Source: Laburnicola sp. R22_1
Taxonomy: Eukaryota > Ascomycota > Dothideomycetes > Pleosporales > Didymosphaeriaceae
Reading direction: 5' to 3'
Assembly (NCBI GenBank): GCA_014281115.1
Contig: JACONQ010000003.1
Span: forward strand, 806,001 to 870,000
Length of the DNA: 64,000 nucleotides
This document shows, piece after piece, positions 47,861 through 58,119 of this stretch. The notes under the pieces were generated by a model. It did no database searches. It was not told the DNA's origin and saw nothing but the letters and a program-made list of their open reading frames with translations. Position numbers and translations under genes: made by a program. Within the stretch, counting starts at the first letter, position 1. Every line of letters begins with the position of its first letter.

Positions 47861-48240
47861 TATTATATGTATATAGACGTATAACTATCTATCTAGTAGT
47901 AATAGTGTTATTAGGGCAAGGGATAGCTATACTAGATTGTGACTGTAAGGTCTTGCGTGATAATATACTCTATATATAAGGGTAGATGAATACTTAATAT
48001 ATCTAGTAGCGGATTTTTATACTTTATGCGCAGGCAGCCGCATTATATTATTATTATTAACTTTAGTACTTATAGACTATAGTACAGCTTGTAATTAACT
48101 CTATTATAAGGGGCTAGCTAATTTGCATATGCTTATAAATAGTGTCCTTAAATAGTTGCTAAACTAGTCTTATTACTTTACTCTAATTTATAGCGTTCTT
48201 TTAGCACACCTATAGCTTTCTCTTATAGCGTTATACCGTG
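46319..48240. other. AT-rich region without a gene; right edge of the heterochromatin-like block
   Basis: No frame of gene quality. It includes a degraded family S element (about 46366-46462) and an (ATT) microsatellite. Composition changes abruptly at about 48240, from TA-rich with few CpG to ordinary coding-region sequence. Confidence 0.6.
47825..47860 (+). repeat. (ATT)12 microsatellite
   Basis: Twelve uninterrupted ATT units, followed by TATTATATG. Confidence 0.95.
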
Positions 48241-48328
48241 TACGGAACGTGCGCGAAGTATTCTTCATGATAGCTAGGTGGATTACATGTGGCCCTTGGA
48301 CTTTTAAAATTGAATAGAATATCTCAAT

Positions 48329-49636
48329 ATGGTGGCTTCATTACCAGATCCGCAGCGCATCAAGCAATCTACTTCGGAGCCACGCGATAGATTGGACGGT
48401 ATCAAAAACCTTCCAGCACGGTGGCGCAAGACCCTGGAACTGCATCTCGCCGAAAAACCAAAGAATTCAGATCTCCAAGGATACCTCCAGGCCATTACTC
48501 AATCCCAACCTCTAAGCCACTACACCGGCGGTTCGGATTCAATCCCATGGAATGAACCAGGTATCCTGGCTGCAGAGAACTGGTTAACCAGTAAAGATCC
48601 CAAAGAACATTCAATACAAGAGGCTGTTTTCACATCGATGATGACTCCTCGACCTGGATCTGGCCTCAGGCAACAGATGGGAAAATTTGGCCCGATACCA
48701 CGCACAGTGAAGCTCGACGTCAAGATCATGCGGGATTTCTACCAGCCATCTGTGGATGATCAGGATCTGTATTGCGCTATTGATGTCCGTAACCTGCAAT
48801 CAAGTCTAGAACTTAGATTACCAGAATCCGCAACACGTGACCTCCATTTTGATAGGGAGGTGGAGATCAATTCCAATGTTACTCCGAAGTATATGTGCAT
48901 GGATATACATACTGGTTAGTGAATTATGCATTAGATATGTGAACACTGCACATGGCTTTTAACAGACGACTCTCTCCACGTCTTCACTGTTTGTGACGGT
49001 CCGAAGCTTTGGGTCTTCTATCCACCTACAGAGCACAACCTCGACCTGTTCTTCGCCGGGAGAGGCAAACCATGCCTGTTCCGTCAACTAAAAGACAAGC
49101 TGGAAGGAGGAAGATATGCCCTCACATATGAAGGAGAGGGAATGTATATCTCACCGGGGTGGCCACATGCAACATACTCAATCGAATCATCGGTTCCTGC
49201 CGGTTGCCAATGGGCCTCTGCCGAGGCACTAGGAGTGGCAACAAGTACGTTGCAACATGAAGCACACTACAGCCTCGACATACTTACGGTTATTCCCTTC
49301 CTCCAAAGCTTGTACCAAGCAGTGAATATTGGAAGCCATCAACAATGCTTCGAATCCATTAAAGCGGTTTGCTATAAGGAGACGATGAAAATAGCAGAGG
49401 CGGGTGCCACGGAGAATCTCAAAGGGCAAACTCAATACCTTGTAAAAGAGATAGTGACAGCCTTTAAGAGCTGGAGCGATGAATGGGCGCTGTCTCAGCA
49501 GTGCGAAAATTGCGGGGAGGAGATACGGGTGCACCTTCCCTACGAGAGCGCTAAAACAGGAAGGTCCAACCGAGCCCATAAACGCACACAAACAGACATA
49601 TCTAACGGGGCCCGCAAACGCCCTCGCGGGGAATGA
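48329..49636 (+). CDS. JmjC-like Fe(II)/2-oxoglutarate-dependent oxygenase, 418 residues
   Basis: Two exons, 48329-48914 and 48966-49636, joined across a 51-bp GT-AG intron. Splicing gives CMDIHTDDSLHVFTVCDGPK followed by LWVFYPPTEHNL and EGMYISPGWPHATYSI. This is a cupin/JmjC core: the HTD triplet supplies the first metal His and Asp, the Lys of GPK is at the usual co-substrate position, and the His of PHATYS is the distal metal ligand. The C-terminus has a CENCGEE pair of cysteines and ends in a basic tail (KRPRGE), suggesting nuclear location. Such proteins hydroxylate or demethylate proteins; the substrate is unknown. It is the first gene beside the RIP-degraded block and keeps normal composition. 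Confidence 0.8.
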
Positions 49637-49750
49637 GTAGTGGCATCACCACGGGCTTCGTACGCATCCATGGATGGTGAAAAGGCACGGCACACAGAAG
49701 GCACCATCCCCTATTTACCGATATTGTTACCCTCGGCACACCTCCATTTA

Positions 49751-51848
49751 CCATGTTTCATCACCCGACGATCGGCCCCACCTGACGATCGATTTGGCGG
49801 GGCCCGTGCGTACAACTTTTGAAGCTGTACAACGCAATACAAATTGTATACAGGCTAGATTTTTTGGTGGAGAGCTTTTGAGGGGCATAGGAGACAATCG
49901 CGATACTTTATTAGGTGCGATAACGCTCAGGGAGCCGTAAAGAGCGACCCCGGCGTGTACGCGCTGGCGTAGGCGCCACATCTACAACAGATGAAAAGTT
50001 GTACTCTACATCCTCCTCATTAATTAAAGGAGGTGTAATAGCCTTCTCCTTGCCCTTACGCGTCACCTTGGAGGTGTTTTGGAGTAGGAGAGGAGCTTCT
50101 TGGATGCCTTTGGGGGCCTTGCTTTTGGTGCCCGAAGCGCCTGGGTTGACGCCAGGGCCCTGGGCGCGCTCCTCCTTTTGTATAGCCTTTGTACGCCTCC
50201 GCTCCTCCTGGATAGCCTTCCTCTGCTCCTTCTCTTGCTCCTTAGCCTTTGCCTCCTAATCTTTTTGTGCCTGGCGTTGGCGAGCTTCCTTGACCTTTGT
50301 GGGGGACTAAAACATGGCGCCACTAGCGTAATTTGTAGGTGGTTTAAGCAGTAGAGGCTTTCCTTGCGTAGGGCGCTTCTTCTGGGCTAGCGCTTCTCGT
50401 AAACGCTTATTTTCATGGTTTAGGAGGGCGTTGCGCACTGAAATTGAGTGCATAGTGCGGGAGAGCTGCCGGGACCCCTCAGCGTAAGTATCAGCGACAA
50501 CCTGGCGCAAGAGTCTCTCAATTTTACGCCAATCTGAAGCGCTAAGTACAGAAGAGCTGCTATCGCTTGAGGATGGCCGCTCTGGGTCTATATTATTAAA
50601 GCGCTGAAGGATTACTTGGGGTTGAAAGGCACTAGGCCAGTGGCCTTAAAGGCGCTGCAGATCGTATTTTCTTGAAAGGAGCACTGCTAGGCCCTCTCAA
50701 ACATAGTGAAGAAGTCGCGCTTTGTGACTCTTGAGAGGCCCTGGCACTTATTTAAATACTCAGTAAGTTTAGCAGAGTAGGTAGTGCTGAGAGGCTTGAA
50801 TAGCGCGACGTCGAGCGGCTGGAGCGTATGGGTTGAATGAGGTGGATAGATGGCCAGGAGGATCTTATTTTGATCGCAGTAGTTAATAAACTCCATTGTA
50901 ACATGCGATCCATGGCCGTTAAGGAGTAGTAGACGATAATCGCGGCGCGCCTTTGCCTTAGTCTCCCTGTCAAACACCTGTTTGACCCATGCTAGGCCTA
51001 AATCGTTGTTCGTCCATCCACTTGGTGATACTGCAAAGAGAGCTTTGTGTGAGGAGTTGTTAAAATCTTGTAACTAGGTGTCTTGTATATTGTTTGACTG
51101 CGCTTGATAAATCAAGCAAGGCGTAAGAGAGCTTCTATCAGCGCAAATATATGCCAGCGTCGTAATCTACTTGCGATTGCCGTCCTGGAGCATTTGTTTA
51201 ATGCCGCCGCTCTTATAGCGCTGTTGGGAGAAGACACGCTTTATTTTTGACAGCACCCTAATTAGGAAACCCTTCTTATCTATATTGTACATGTGGCGCT
51301 TGTTGACGTTATACTGCTCAATCTTTTTACGTAGGAGCTCGAAATATAGGGCGTACTTGAAGGCAGAGTCGGCGCGTTTACGTGAGGCGTCTATACCAGA
51401 GGTCCAGTGCGAAAGTAGGTCGACTTTGTGGCGTCGTATAAATCGGTCAACCTAGTTTTTGCCAGGAGGCTTCCTAGCTATTTCTGATGCGAAATTTCGT
51501 ATCATCTCCTTTGTAGGGGTAATCCTCGTTCGCAAAGGCCATCAATATATTGTAGAAGCTCAGTTTCCTGTTGGGAGTTGAGGAGGCGCTGGCTGTCGGC
51601 CAGCGCGTCGCGCGTGCCCTGCACCCTGCGATGCCGGCGCGACAACGTATTGCGATCGCAGCTATATTTTTGAGCGACTTTGGTGTAATTAGGCTTCTCA
51701 GAGATGCTTAGCGAGCTCAAATAGTTAAGAGCAGCACTTAATTTGGCCATATTCGTTGTATAGAGCGTTGCAAAAGGTGCCGAAGTTGGGCTGTTGAGGC
51801 GGAAAATCGATCGTCCGGTGGGGCCGATCGTCAGGTGATGAAACACGG
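49751..51848 (-). mobile_element. pogo/Fot1-like transposon inserted in the gene-rich side, minus strand
   Basis: TIRs beginning CCGTGTTTCATCACC (right end, minus strand) and CCATGTTTCATCACC (left end, plus) with TA outside (49749-49750 and 51849-51850); 2,098 bp. Within the TIR, CGATCGTC/GACGATCG motifs occur twice. It is the same subfamily as 21952-24289, judging by length, CCGTG ends and protein similarity. It lies 114 bp after the JmjC gene and ends about 500 bp before the sirtuin start. Confidence 0.9.
49911..51750 (-). pseudogene. pogo/Fot1-type transposase, inactive
   Basis: Starts MAKLSAALNYLSSLSISEKP at 51750 with a helix-turn-helix (YTKVAQKYSCDRNTLSRRHRR). The DDE core includes LLLLNGHGSHVTMEFIN near 50920 (Asp to Asn) and HTLQPLDVALFKPLS near 50815 (Asp kept). 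A coiled C-terminal half follows (NALLNHENKRLREALAQKK) and the protein ends RLPERYRT at 49911. Several stops interrupt it (for example near 51480-51500 and 50985). The Asn at a catalytic position and the stops make it dead. Confidence 0.85.
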
Positions 51849-52343
51849 TATCGTTTGAATCTCTGTGGGCATCGTGCATTTCCTCACTTGCCCCGCGAAA
51901 CTACACCGGAAAAGCGAACTACCATACGAAAAAACCATCATATTTTTGAGCGCAACATCTACGAAATTTTCTGGATACTGTATAACTAATCTTTTAAAAT
52001 GGGCTATGTCTTTGGCGAGAGAGTCTCTCCTAAGTCGTCACATTGAACTTCACGCTTGGCGAAAACTCTTGGACTTACGGCCGTCGACTGGGCTCAAAAT
52101 TGGATCTTTGTTGAAATCATCTTTGTTGGCATGAATATAGATACCCAATTCACTTAATCTGCATCTTCTACTTTTGAGCGCGATGCTCAGCGTAGTGGGT
52201 GAAGGTCAAATAATCGCTGCCTGATAAATATTGTTGCCTAGCGTCTTCAGCCTATATAAACAACCCCCTCCCTACCCATCAATCCGTAGATTCAACCACC
52301 AACTCAACTACCTGTTCGGTCCTCATCGCTCGCAAACGGGGTT
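51849..52343. promoter_or_regulatory. Intergenic region with a TATA box before the sirtuin gene
   Basis: No gene-quality frame; an 89-residue open frame at 51865-52134 lacks family features. TATATAAA at 52253-52260 lies 84 bp before the sirtuin ATG, followed by a pyrimidine-rich stretch (ACAACCCCCTCCCTACCC) typical of fungal core promoters. Confidence 0.5.
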
Positions 52344-53405
52344 ATGTGGCCTCTTACTTCTGAGTTCAAGGACGAGCTTAGAGCCAAAGCCAACGAATCC
52401 CTGCGAAGGCACTTCCAACGTCTCGAAGAGGAAGCGCGAAATGTCGAACACGACCCTCCCTCCACCGAGATGCTCAACTCATTCACGACGCACCTACGAT
52501 CATCGACCCGCATCTTGGTCCTGATTGGCGCCGGTCTGTCGGCGTCATCCGGACTTTCAACCTACCTTGGATCGCGAGCCTTTTGGAGGACATATTCAGA
52601 CCAACAGCTCGCGAGGAAGAGCGCATTCGAGCAAGATCCCATTCTAGTCTGGCAATTTTACAATCTGAGGAGGTCGCAGGCTGCACTTGCTCAGCCGAAT
52701 CGTGCTCACTATGCATTGGTGAACCTGGCGAGCCAGAAACCTGGGTTGTTTGCAGTCAACCAGAATGTTGATGGTAAGACGTCGCAGCCACAGCTTGGTA
52801 CTCGACTAATCGCACGCGCAGGTTTGTGCCAAAGGGCTGGTCACCCATCGAGCCAGATAATGGACTTTCACGGCTCTCTCTTTCGTGTAAAGTGCCTAGA
52901 CGAAAACTGCGGATATGAAGCAGACAACTACGACGTACCGATCATTCCGACGTTGCCGCTTTCCGACGACTCCGACACGAGCGCTTCGAAACCCGACATC
53001 GGTATCGACGACTTACCGCATTGCCCCAAGTGCAAAGTCAATCTGCTGCGCCCGGCCGTGGTATGGTTTGGCGAGAGCATTCCGCAGGATCGAGAGGATC
53101 AAATCGACGAATGGTTGCAAGGACATGGCTCTGACTCCAGTATCAAAGCTGCGAGCGCCGTCGACGGTGAAAAGGTTGACCTCTTGCTTGTTATAGGGAC
53201 CTCGGCCTCGGTATATCCAGCTGCAGGCATCATCACGCGGGCTCGAAAGCAAGGTGCCCGAGTAGCTTTCTTCAACATGGAGGTAAAGGCGGCAGGTGTG
53301 GCGAAGCCTGAGGATGGAGATTGGAGTTTCGTGGGCGATGCGGCTGAACTGGTTTCTCTAGCTTTCGATGCTTTCTTGCGGGAGTGCAGTATAGTGAAGG
53401 TTTAA
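52344..53405 (+). CDS. Sirtuin, class III (SIRT5-like) NAD+-dependent protein deacylase, 337 residues
   Basis: Exons 52344-52773 and 52822-53405, with a 48-bp in-frame intron. Splicing restores QNVDGLCQRAGHPSS, as in other sirtuins; reading through the intron would insert 16 residues. Visible features: NAD-binding IGAGLSASSGLSTYLG (about residue 57), the YNLRR pair (Y-x-x-R) that binds succinyl/malonyl groups in class III enzymes, QNVDG, the catalytic His in DFHG, zinc ligands CLDENC and CPKC, and the late motifs VWFGE and GTSASVYPA. Where most sirtuins have TFRG this protein has TYLG. The likely role is removing acyl groups from lysine in mitochondria, nucleus or cytosol; no clear targeting peptide was identified. 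Confidence 0.88.
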   Translation: MWPLTSEFKDELRAKANESLRRHFQRLEEEARNVEHDPPSTEMLNSFTTHLRSSTRILVLIGAGLSASSGLSTYLGSRAFWRTYSDQQLARKSAFEQDPILVWQFYNLRRSQAALAQPNRAHYALVNLASQKPGLFAVNQNVDGKTSQPQLGTRLIARAGLCQRAGHPSSQIMDFHGSLFRVKCLDENCGYEADNYDVPIIPTLPLSDDSDTSASKPDIGIDDLPHCPKCKVNLLRPAVVWFGESIPQDREDQIDEWLQGHGSDSSIKAASAVDGEKVDLLLVIGTSASVYPAAGIITRARKQGARVAFFNMEVKAAGVAKPEDGDWSFVGDAAELVSLAFDAFLRECSIVKV

Positions 53406-53721
53406 GCGTTCGCAAGACATAGGCATCTATGTAGGTGCCTAATACTTCACGAGGGTGGCATTCGCGTTCTGTTGGTAGACTAGTTACCAACCCGAGAAGG
53501 TGGGGATTGGGAGGAGGGCCCAAAATTTGCTTCATTGTGCAAACCAACTAGGTCGTCTTGGAGTCGTTCCAGTCTCACGTGTCGTGAAAAAAAATTCAAA
53601 CTGAGGCTGCCATTAGCTTACGTAAAGTGCGCACTAATCGTTGTACGGACTGGTGGGCTGGGCGAGATCGTCGAAAGATTCCCTTCGCAATTCATCCTCC
53701 CCAACATTCCCAATTGCAACA
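53406..53721. other. Intergenic region between sirtuin and transcription factor genes
   Basis: About 316 bp holding the sirtuin 3' end and the promoter of the regulator. No TATA-like box stands out. The open frames crossing it are short and without recognisable family features. Confidence 0.4.
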
Positions 53722-55516
53722 ATGCCGTCGCCAGAGAAAGCACGCCGGGTGGGTAAGAGTGGATAATTGCCCTTGAGAAGCTTGCGAAAGCCCACTGATT
53801 ATCGATCTAGATCCAGTATGCGGGACATGCCGGAGGAAGTGTCGTAAATGCGACAGAACAAAACCGGTGTGTAAGAGATGTGTATCACAAGGACTGGAGT
53901 GTGAGGGCTACCCTCTGAATATAAAAATGTACGGCATGGAAGGAGGGGCCATGCGCAAGTCACGTCCACGGACACGACGCGAAACCGCATTATCGGCTCC
54001 CGCGGTCGAATCAACAGCAAAAGTAGCTCTGTCGGCGACACTGCCGTCGAATTCAACAGTCTCATCTCCCAAATCCTCAATATTTTCTGATGTACACATA
54101 CCTTCAGCATCTACGCCTATAGGAGGCTTCTCCTTGAGCCTATCTACCGAAAATCTACAGCTCCAAGAAGACGATGAAGTGCAAGGGCTGCTGTCATACT
54201 GTACGTTCGAAAAGCATGCATACACTATCTAAGTATTCTAACGTTGCTTGTAGTCGAGAACACGATTTGTCCAAAACTATCGATTACCTCGCACAGTCCA
54301 CCAGATCCATTCAAGGAATATATTCTACCCCTTGCCTGTCAGCATACTGGCCTGCTAAAAGCTGTGCTGGGGCTAACAGCATGTCATTTGTCTGCTCAAG
54401 AGCCGACTCCAAACCGCCGATTAGAGACAACTGCATTAGAGTATCGAGTATGCGCTATCCAATCCCTAAGTGCGCTCTTGTTGAAAGAAGAGTGCCTGAG
54501 CCTTAGCGAGAGCGAAGAAGATATTACTTTAGCTATTGTTCTGATGCTGGTGCTCCATGATGTATGTGCCCCATCATCAAATTTCGCCTAACTTTCTCTT
54601 AACACAAGCGAGTAGATATTCGAGTCTGGGAAGTCGATGCACGGTGCTCATCTAAATGGTGTAGCCTTCTTGTGCTCTCGTCTCGCCGAGAGACCCCATG
54701 TTCTGAGCTGTAGTCAGATGTTTCTGGTCACGGCGCTAACATGGTAAGTTCCATATCAACAAAAAAATTTAGGTCCTAATAGCTCTAGGTTTGATCTCCT
54801 GCGCGGATTTAGTGGAGCTGAGAAACTCGCATTTCCCCCGAGTGTGCGTCAGTTTGTTGCCACATCGGCTGGTGCTACCTTGAACGTTTTAGTCGGCTGT
54901 CCGATCGAAGTTTTCACTGCCATTGGCGATACTCTTTTTGCGGGCAAGAAATTTCTTGCCCAAGAGCTGGACGAAGAAGGATTCAAAGTCCTTCTGGACG
55001 AAACTTTGCTACAACTGCAGGTCTGGAATCCGCTCACTGGCCTGTATCCTAGTGAAGATCCTGAGTGGACACAATTGGCCGACGCATACCGACACATGGC
55101 GATACTACGAGTCCTCCGATTTCCCGATTCATTCCTCATACCGTGCAGTGACCACCGGATACGAGCTTCCGTTGAAGCGATCCTTGATGCCTCCACCAGG
55201 ATATCACGACGTTCGCCCTACTTCAAACGGCTGCTATTTGCACTCTTCGTAGCTGGTGTCGACACTGCCTCTCCTCATCAACAACAATACGTAGTCATGT
55301 GCGTTGAACACATCAAAGAGATGACTGGGGTCACATATCACAGCGTCACGGAACTATTAGAGAAGACATGGCAAGACCGGGCGGGATCGGATGGCCTACG
55401 CAATGTGCCTTGGCAAGAATATGTAAGGACTGAGATTTTCTTTATTACTGACTGCTGACCAGATCCAGACATGCTCAGCGCATCTTCCGCGACAACATGA
55501 TTATTTGTTCTTTTGA
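53722..55516 (+). CDS. Zn(II)2Cys6 fungal transcription factor, about 514 residues
   Basis: Proposed exons: 53722-53752, 53811-54200, 54254-54561, 54616-54743, 54789-55422 and 55463-55516. All phases agree and the total is 1,545 nt. The first intron joins MPSPEKARRV to DPVCGTCRRKCRKCDRTKPV and the rest of the binuclear cluster, Cx2Cx6Cx6Cx2Cx6C. A basic linker (RKSRPRTRR) and a Ser/Thr-rich region follow, then the fungal-specific middle domain (SYFENTICPKLS, LKAVLGLTACHLSA, FESGKSMHGAHLNG). The last 40-bp intron is the least certain: without it the protein ends ...YVRTEIFFITDC (508 residues). A CTGAC branch-point candidate and the ending QHDYLFF favour splicing. It probably binds CGG-type sites and may control neighbouring metabolic genes. 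Confidence 0.82.
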
Positions 55517-55552
55517 GTCAAGGCGTTTCCGAAGCTCCAATCCCGAGAGCGC

Positions 55553-55741
55553 TTACTCCTTCCTATGAGCGTCACGCTCCTCTCGGAGCTGAGCTTCAAA
55601 TATTCCTGCTTTCATGGCATCCCAGTCGATCTTCGGTCCATCAAACTTATGGCTCATAGTAAACCAGAATGACATGATGATAGTCACTAAACCGACGATA
55701 CAAACACTCGTGTAGTTCATACTTCCAGCCTCTACTGGCAG
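55553..55741 (-). pseudogene. C-terminal fragment of an APC-family amino-acid/choline permease
   Basis: The minus strand reads PVEAGSMNYTSVCIVGLV, a transmembrane segment (TIIMSFWFTM), then SHKFDGPKIDWDAMKAGIF and a charged tail ending at TAA (55553-55555). The SMNYTS...F.GP arrangement is the last transmembrane helix and tail of fungal amino-acid/choline permeases of about 500-550 residues. Directly upstream in this orientation is a CTGCCAG acceptor-like sequence, but no further permease exons were found up to 56300. It is therefore a remnant, perhaps left by deletion, or less likely a terminal exon with a long intron. Confidence 0.6.
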
Positions 55742-56336
55742 ACAAAAATTTCGGCCCCTCCACCGACAAAAACATGTTGGTTGTAACGATTATGGTGACT
55801 GCGGAAGGTCGATAGGAAATCCTATATCAATATACCTTCTGCTGCATACTACATCATGGAACACGGTTACATGATGATGCCGATCAGTGTGGGATTGGGC
55901 GATCTTCAAAAGAGCCAAGCAGCAATTGCAGCATCAGACGACTTGCTAGGGAGTTCGAGCTGTCACGCACACCTGGAGATGGTCGCTTTTGATATATCAT
56001 TGCTCGGATCCGGGGTCCGCGGTAGCAATATGTAACACTCTGATGCATGCAAGAATTTCGAGAACCGGACCGTACTTAGTTAGCCTTGATGTTGGTGATG
56101 AAGTTTCTAAGCACAGCTAGCGCGGTTGGTGGAATTTCTTGATACGGTAAGGGCCATCTGCAAGCCTCATCGGCTCGAGCCCGCATTTGTGGGTCATGAC
56201 CTGGTGACATTATTAGCTTCCTGGCATGGGCGTCGATATAAACTAGAATGAGAAAATAGTCAAAAGGTTTCACCAGAAGGGCACCAGCAAGCTACACACT
56301 ATTTCCCACAACCTAATACCTCACACATCCACGACT
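55742..56336. other. Intergenic region without a supported gene
   Basis: Ordinary composition. A 65-residue minus-strand open frame (56076-56273) ends RWPLPYQEIPPTALAVLRNF and then ITNIKAN; it looks protein-like but matches no family I know and may be another decayed exon. The dioxygenase start follows at 56337. Confidence 0.35.
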
Positions 56337-57383
56337 ATGCCCGGTTCCGTCACTGAGCTTCCACCCGGAGTCCAAACGGTCCCCGCAGATGCTCCGCTTG
56401 AATTCATACTTCGATTGTTGAAGCGCGATGGAGGTGTCTTTGTCAAGAACTTCGTCTCCGAGGAAGATGTAGACAAAGCATATAGCGAGTGTCGCGAACG
56501 GCTCGACAACGACATGGAGTGGGAAGGAGACTTTTTTCCAAGTGTGTATATCATATACCATTCTCTGCCTATGGAAATATATCACATTCTAACCTCATTT
56601 CCAGAGGAAACGCAGCGAGCACCTGGCTTGGTTGCACTCAGTCCGACCTATATACAGACTCAATTGATGCATCCACTGTACCGCCAAATCTGCGATCACT
56701 TCTTGACCACCAGAAGCATGTTCTGGTGGGGCAACGACAGGAAGGAGTCTGTATCCAAACCTTATCTTCATTCAGCCGTAGCCATGAGGATCGGTCCAGG
56801 CGGAAAGGCACAGCCACTTCACCGGGACGATTACATTGCGCACAACATACACACTGAAGTGACGGAATGGGACGATGAAAGAGATATGAATCGCGAGACT
56901 GCTGTTGGACTGTTTGTCGCTGGTTGTAGAGTGACACCCGCAAACGGAGGAACAGCTTTCATTCCTGGAAGCCATCTTTGGTATGCTAACACACTTGCGA
57001 TAAATTGAAATAAGCTAAGCATTGGGCACAGGGGAACGGACCGAAAGACACCACCAGACATCGACCAGTGCATACATGCTAATATGGAGAAAGGAGATGC
57101 GTTCTTCATGCTAGCTTCGGCATTCCATGGCGGCGGGTCTAATACAACGAAAGATGAGCAACGACTCGTCTTCGGCACTTTCGTAACGCGTGGATATCTG
57201 CGCCAGGAAGAGAATCAGTTCTTGGCTGTGCCTCATGAGGTGGCGCGGAAGTATCCGAGAGACGTAGTTGAGTATATTGGGTACTCGCTTTCGGATCCTG
57301 CTTGTGGTACAGTTGATCAGCTTGATCCTATATATGCACTCTACCCTGAGTGGAAGGCGGATGCGAAGTACAAGGACTTCTAA
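56337..57383 (+). CDS. Phytanoyl-CoA dioxygenase (PhyH) family Fe(II)/2-oxoglutarate oxygenase, 310 residues
   Basis: Three exons, 56337-56541, 56605-56980 and 57032-57383, joined by GT-AG introns of 63 and 51 bp; the sum is 311 codons. The joins give WEGDFFPKETQRAPGLVAL and IPGSHLWGTDRKTPPDIDQC. Iron ligands are the HRD of QPLHRDDY (about residue 159) and the distal His of IPGSH; the Arg of DEQRLVFGTFVTRG would bind 2-oxoglutarate. Length fits fungal PhyH enzymes that oxidise secondary metabolites or fatty-acid derivatives. No signal peptide was seen. It lies between a regulator and a short-chain dehydrogenase, a common partner in oxidative tailoring, but the substrate cannot be told. Confidence 0.87.
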
Positions 57384-57490
57384 GCCGACTGTAGCTATGT
57401 ATCATGTTTCTCCTTTCTTCAGACTATTCAAGTTTACCACGTGCTCAGTGCTCGATTGGATTATAATTTCAAAGCCATGTGCACATATAT

Positions 57491-57603
57491 GTGGCGTTAA
57501 TTTATCTACCTAGGGGTAGGACGACAAAGGCTTTCATCTCAAATAACATGACAAAAAAAGCAGAGCCCCCTGCTTAGTAATCAAAAAAGGCGTAAAAAGG
57601 TGA
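57491..57603 (+). repeat. Short interspersed repeat family S, best-preserved copy, 12-bp target duplication
   Basis: 113 bp flanked by perfect GTGCACATATAT copies (57479-57490 and 57604-57615). Begins GTGGCGTTAATTTATC, contains CTAGGGGTAGGACGACAAAG and the palindromic GCAGAGCCCCCTGC, and ends GGCGTAAAAAGGTGA. It lacks the TA-biased mutations of the copies in the AT-rich block. It sits 107 bp after the dioxygenase stop, in a probable 3' untranslated or intergenic position. Confidence 0.88.
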
Positions 57604-57615
57604 GTGCACATATAT

Positions 57616-58119
57616 ATCCATGGGTACAGGTACTATCTGAGTAAATTTCCTAAACCTGTGTAAGAGTGCAAGTTCATGATCCATCTACACCCGGAAGATC
57701 TCTACCGTGGCTTGCATTAACATTCCAGCACTCTTATCAAAGTTCTACGCCGCATCTGTAGTATTGTGTCCCGCATTCCTCTGGGCATGTTTGCAGCCGC
57801 TGCGGATGTCAGATCTACGTCTAACTCTAAGCGGAAATTTCAGCAACTGAAGTTCCGGATGATTACGTCGATCAATTGCTTAGACAATCGTCATGTGCCC
57901 GCTAGAAACACATTTTCCTTATCAAATTTTCCCGTTAAGGTAGGTATTCAGTATCTGGTGCTCTAGGCTCGGCAGCGAAGTCTCCTTTCAGCATGGCTCG
58001 TGCTATCATGGATGCTGACAACGTAGCTTAGATTGCACTCATTCCGCGTCTACATAGATCCCTAAAATATATATCTATGAAGCTTATTCTGGCTATTAAG
58101 TGTTTATGAAGCGTTCGCA
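57616..58119. other. Intergenic region before the SDR gene
   Basis: About 500 bp. A 66-residue plus frame (57766-57966) has no family features and is treated as chance. No clear TATA box near the SDR start at 58120. Confidence 0.4.

Noticed and set aside
1..48240. A Starship-type giant mobile element
   Set aside because: No DUF3435 tyrosine-recombinase gene or cargo genes were seen; the block is explained by nested ordinary transposons.
50063..50354. Opposing frames of about 85 residues on both strands at the C-terminal part of the pogo element
   Set aside because: The minus frame is simply the charged coiled tail of the transposase; the plus frame is its leucine-rich shadow.
51865..52134. 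89-residue frame upstream of the sirtuin
   Set aside because: No family features, ends in promoter DNA, and starts beside the transposon end; treated as chance.
56076..56273. 65-residue minus-strand frame before the PhyH gene
   Set aside because: Protein-like ending but no recognisable family and no exon partners; not enough to call a gene.
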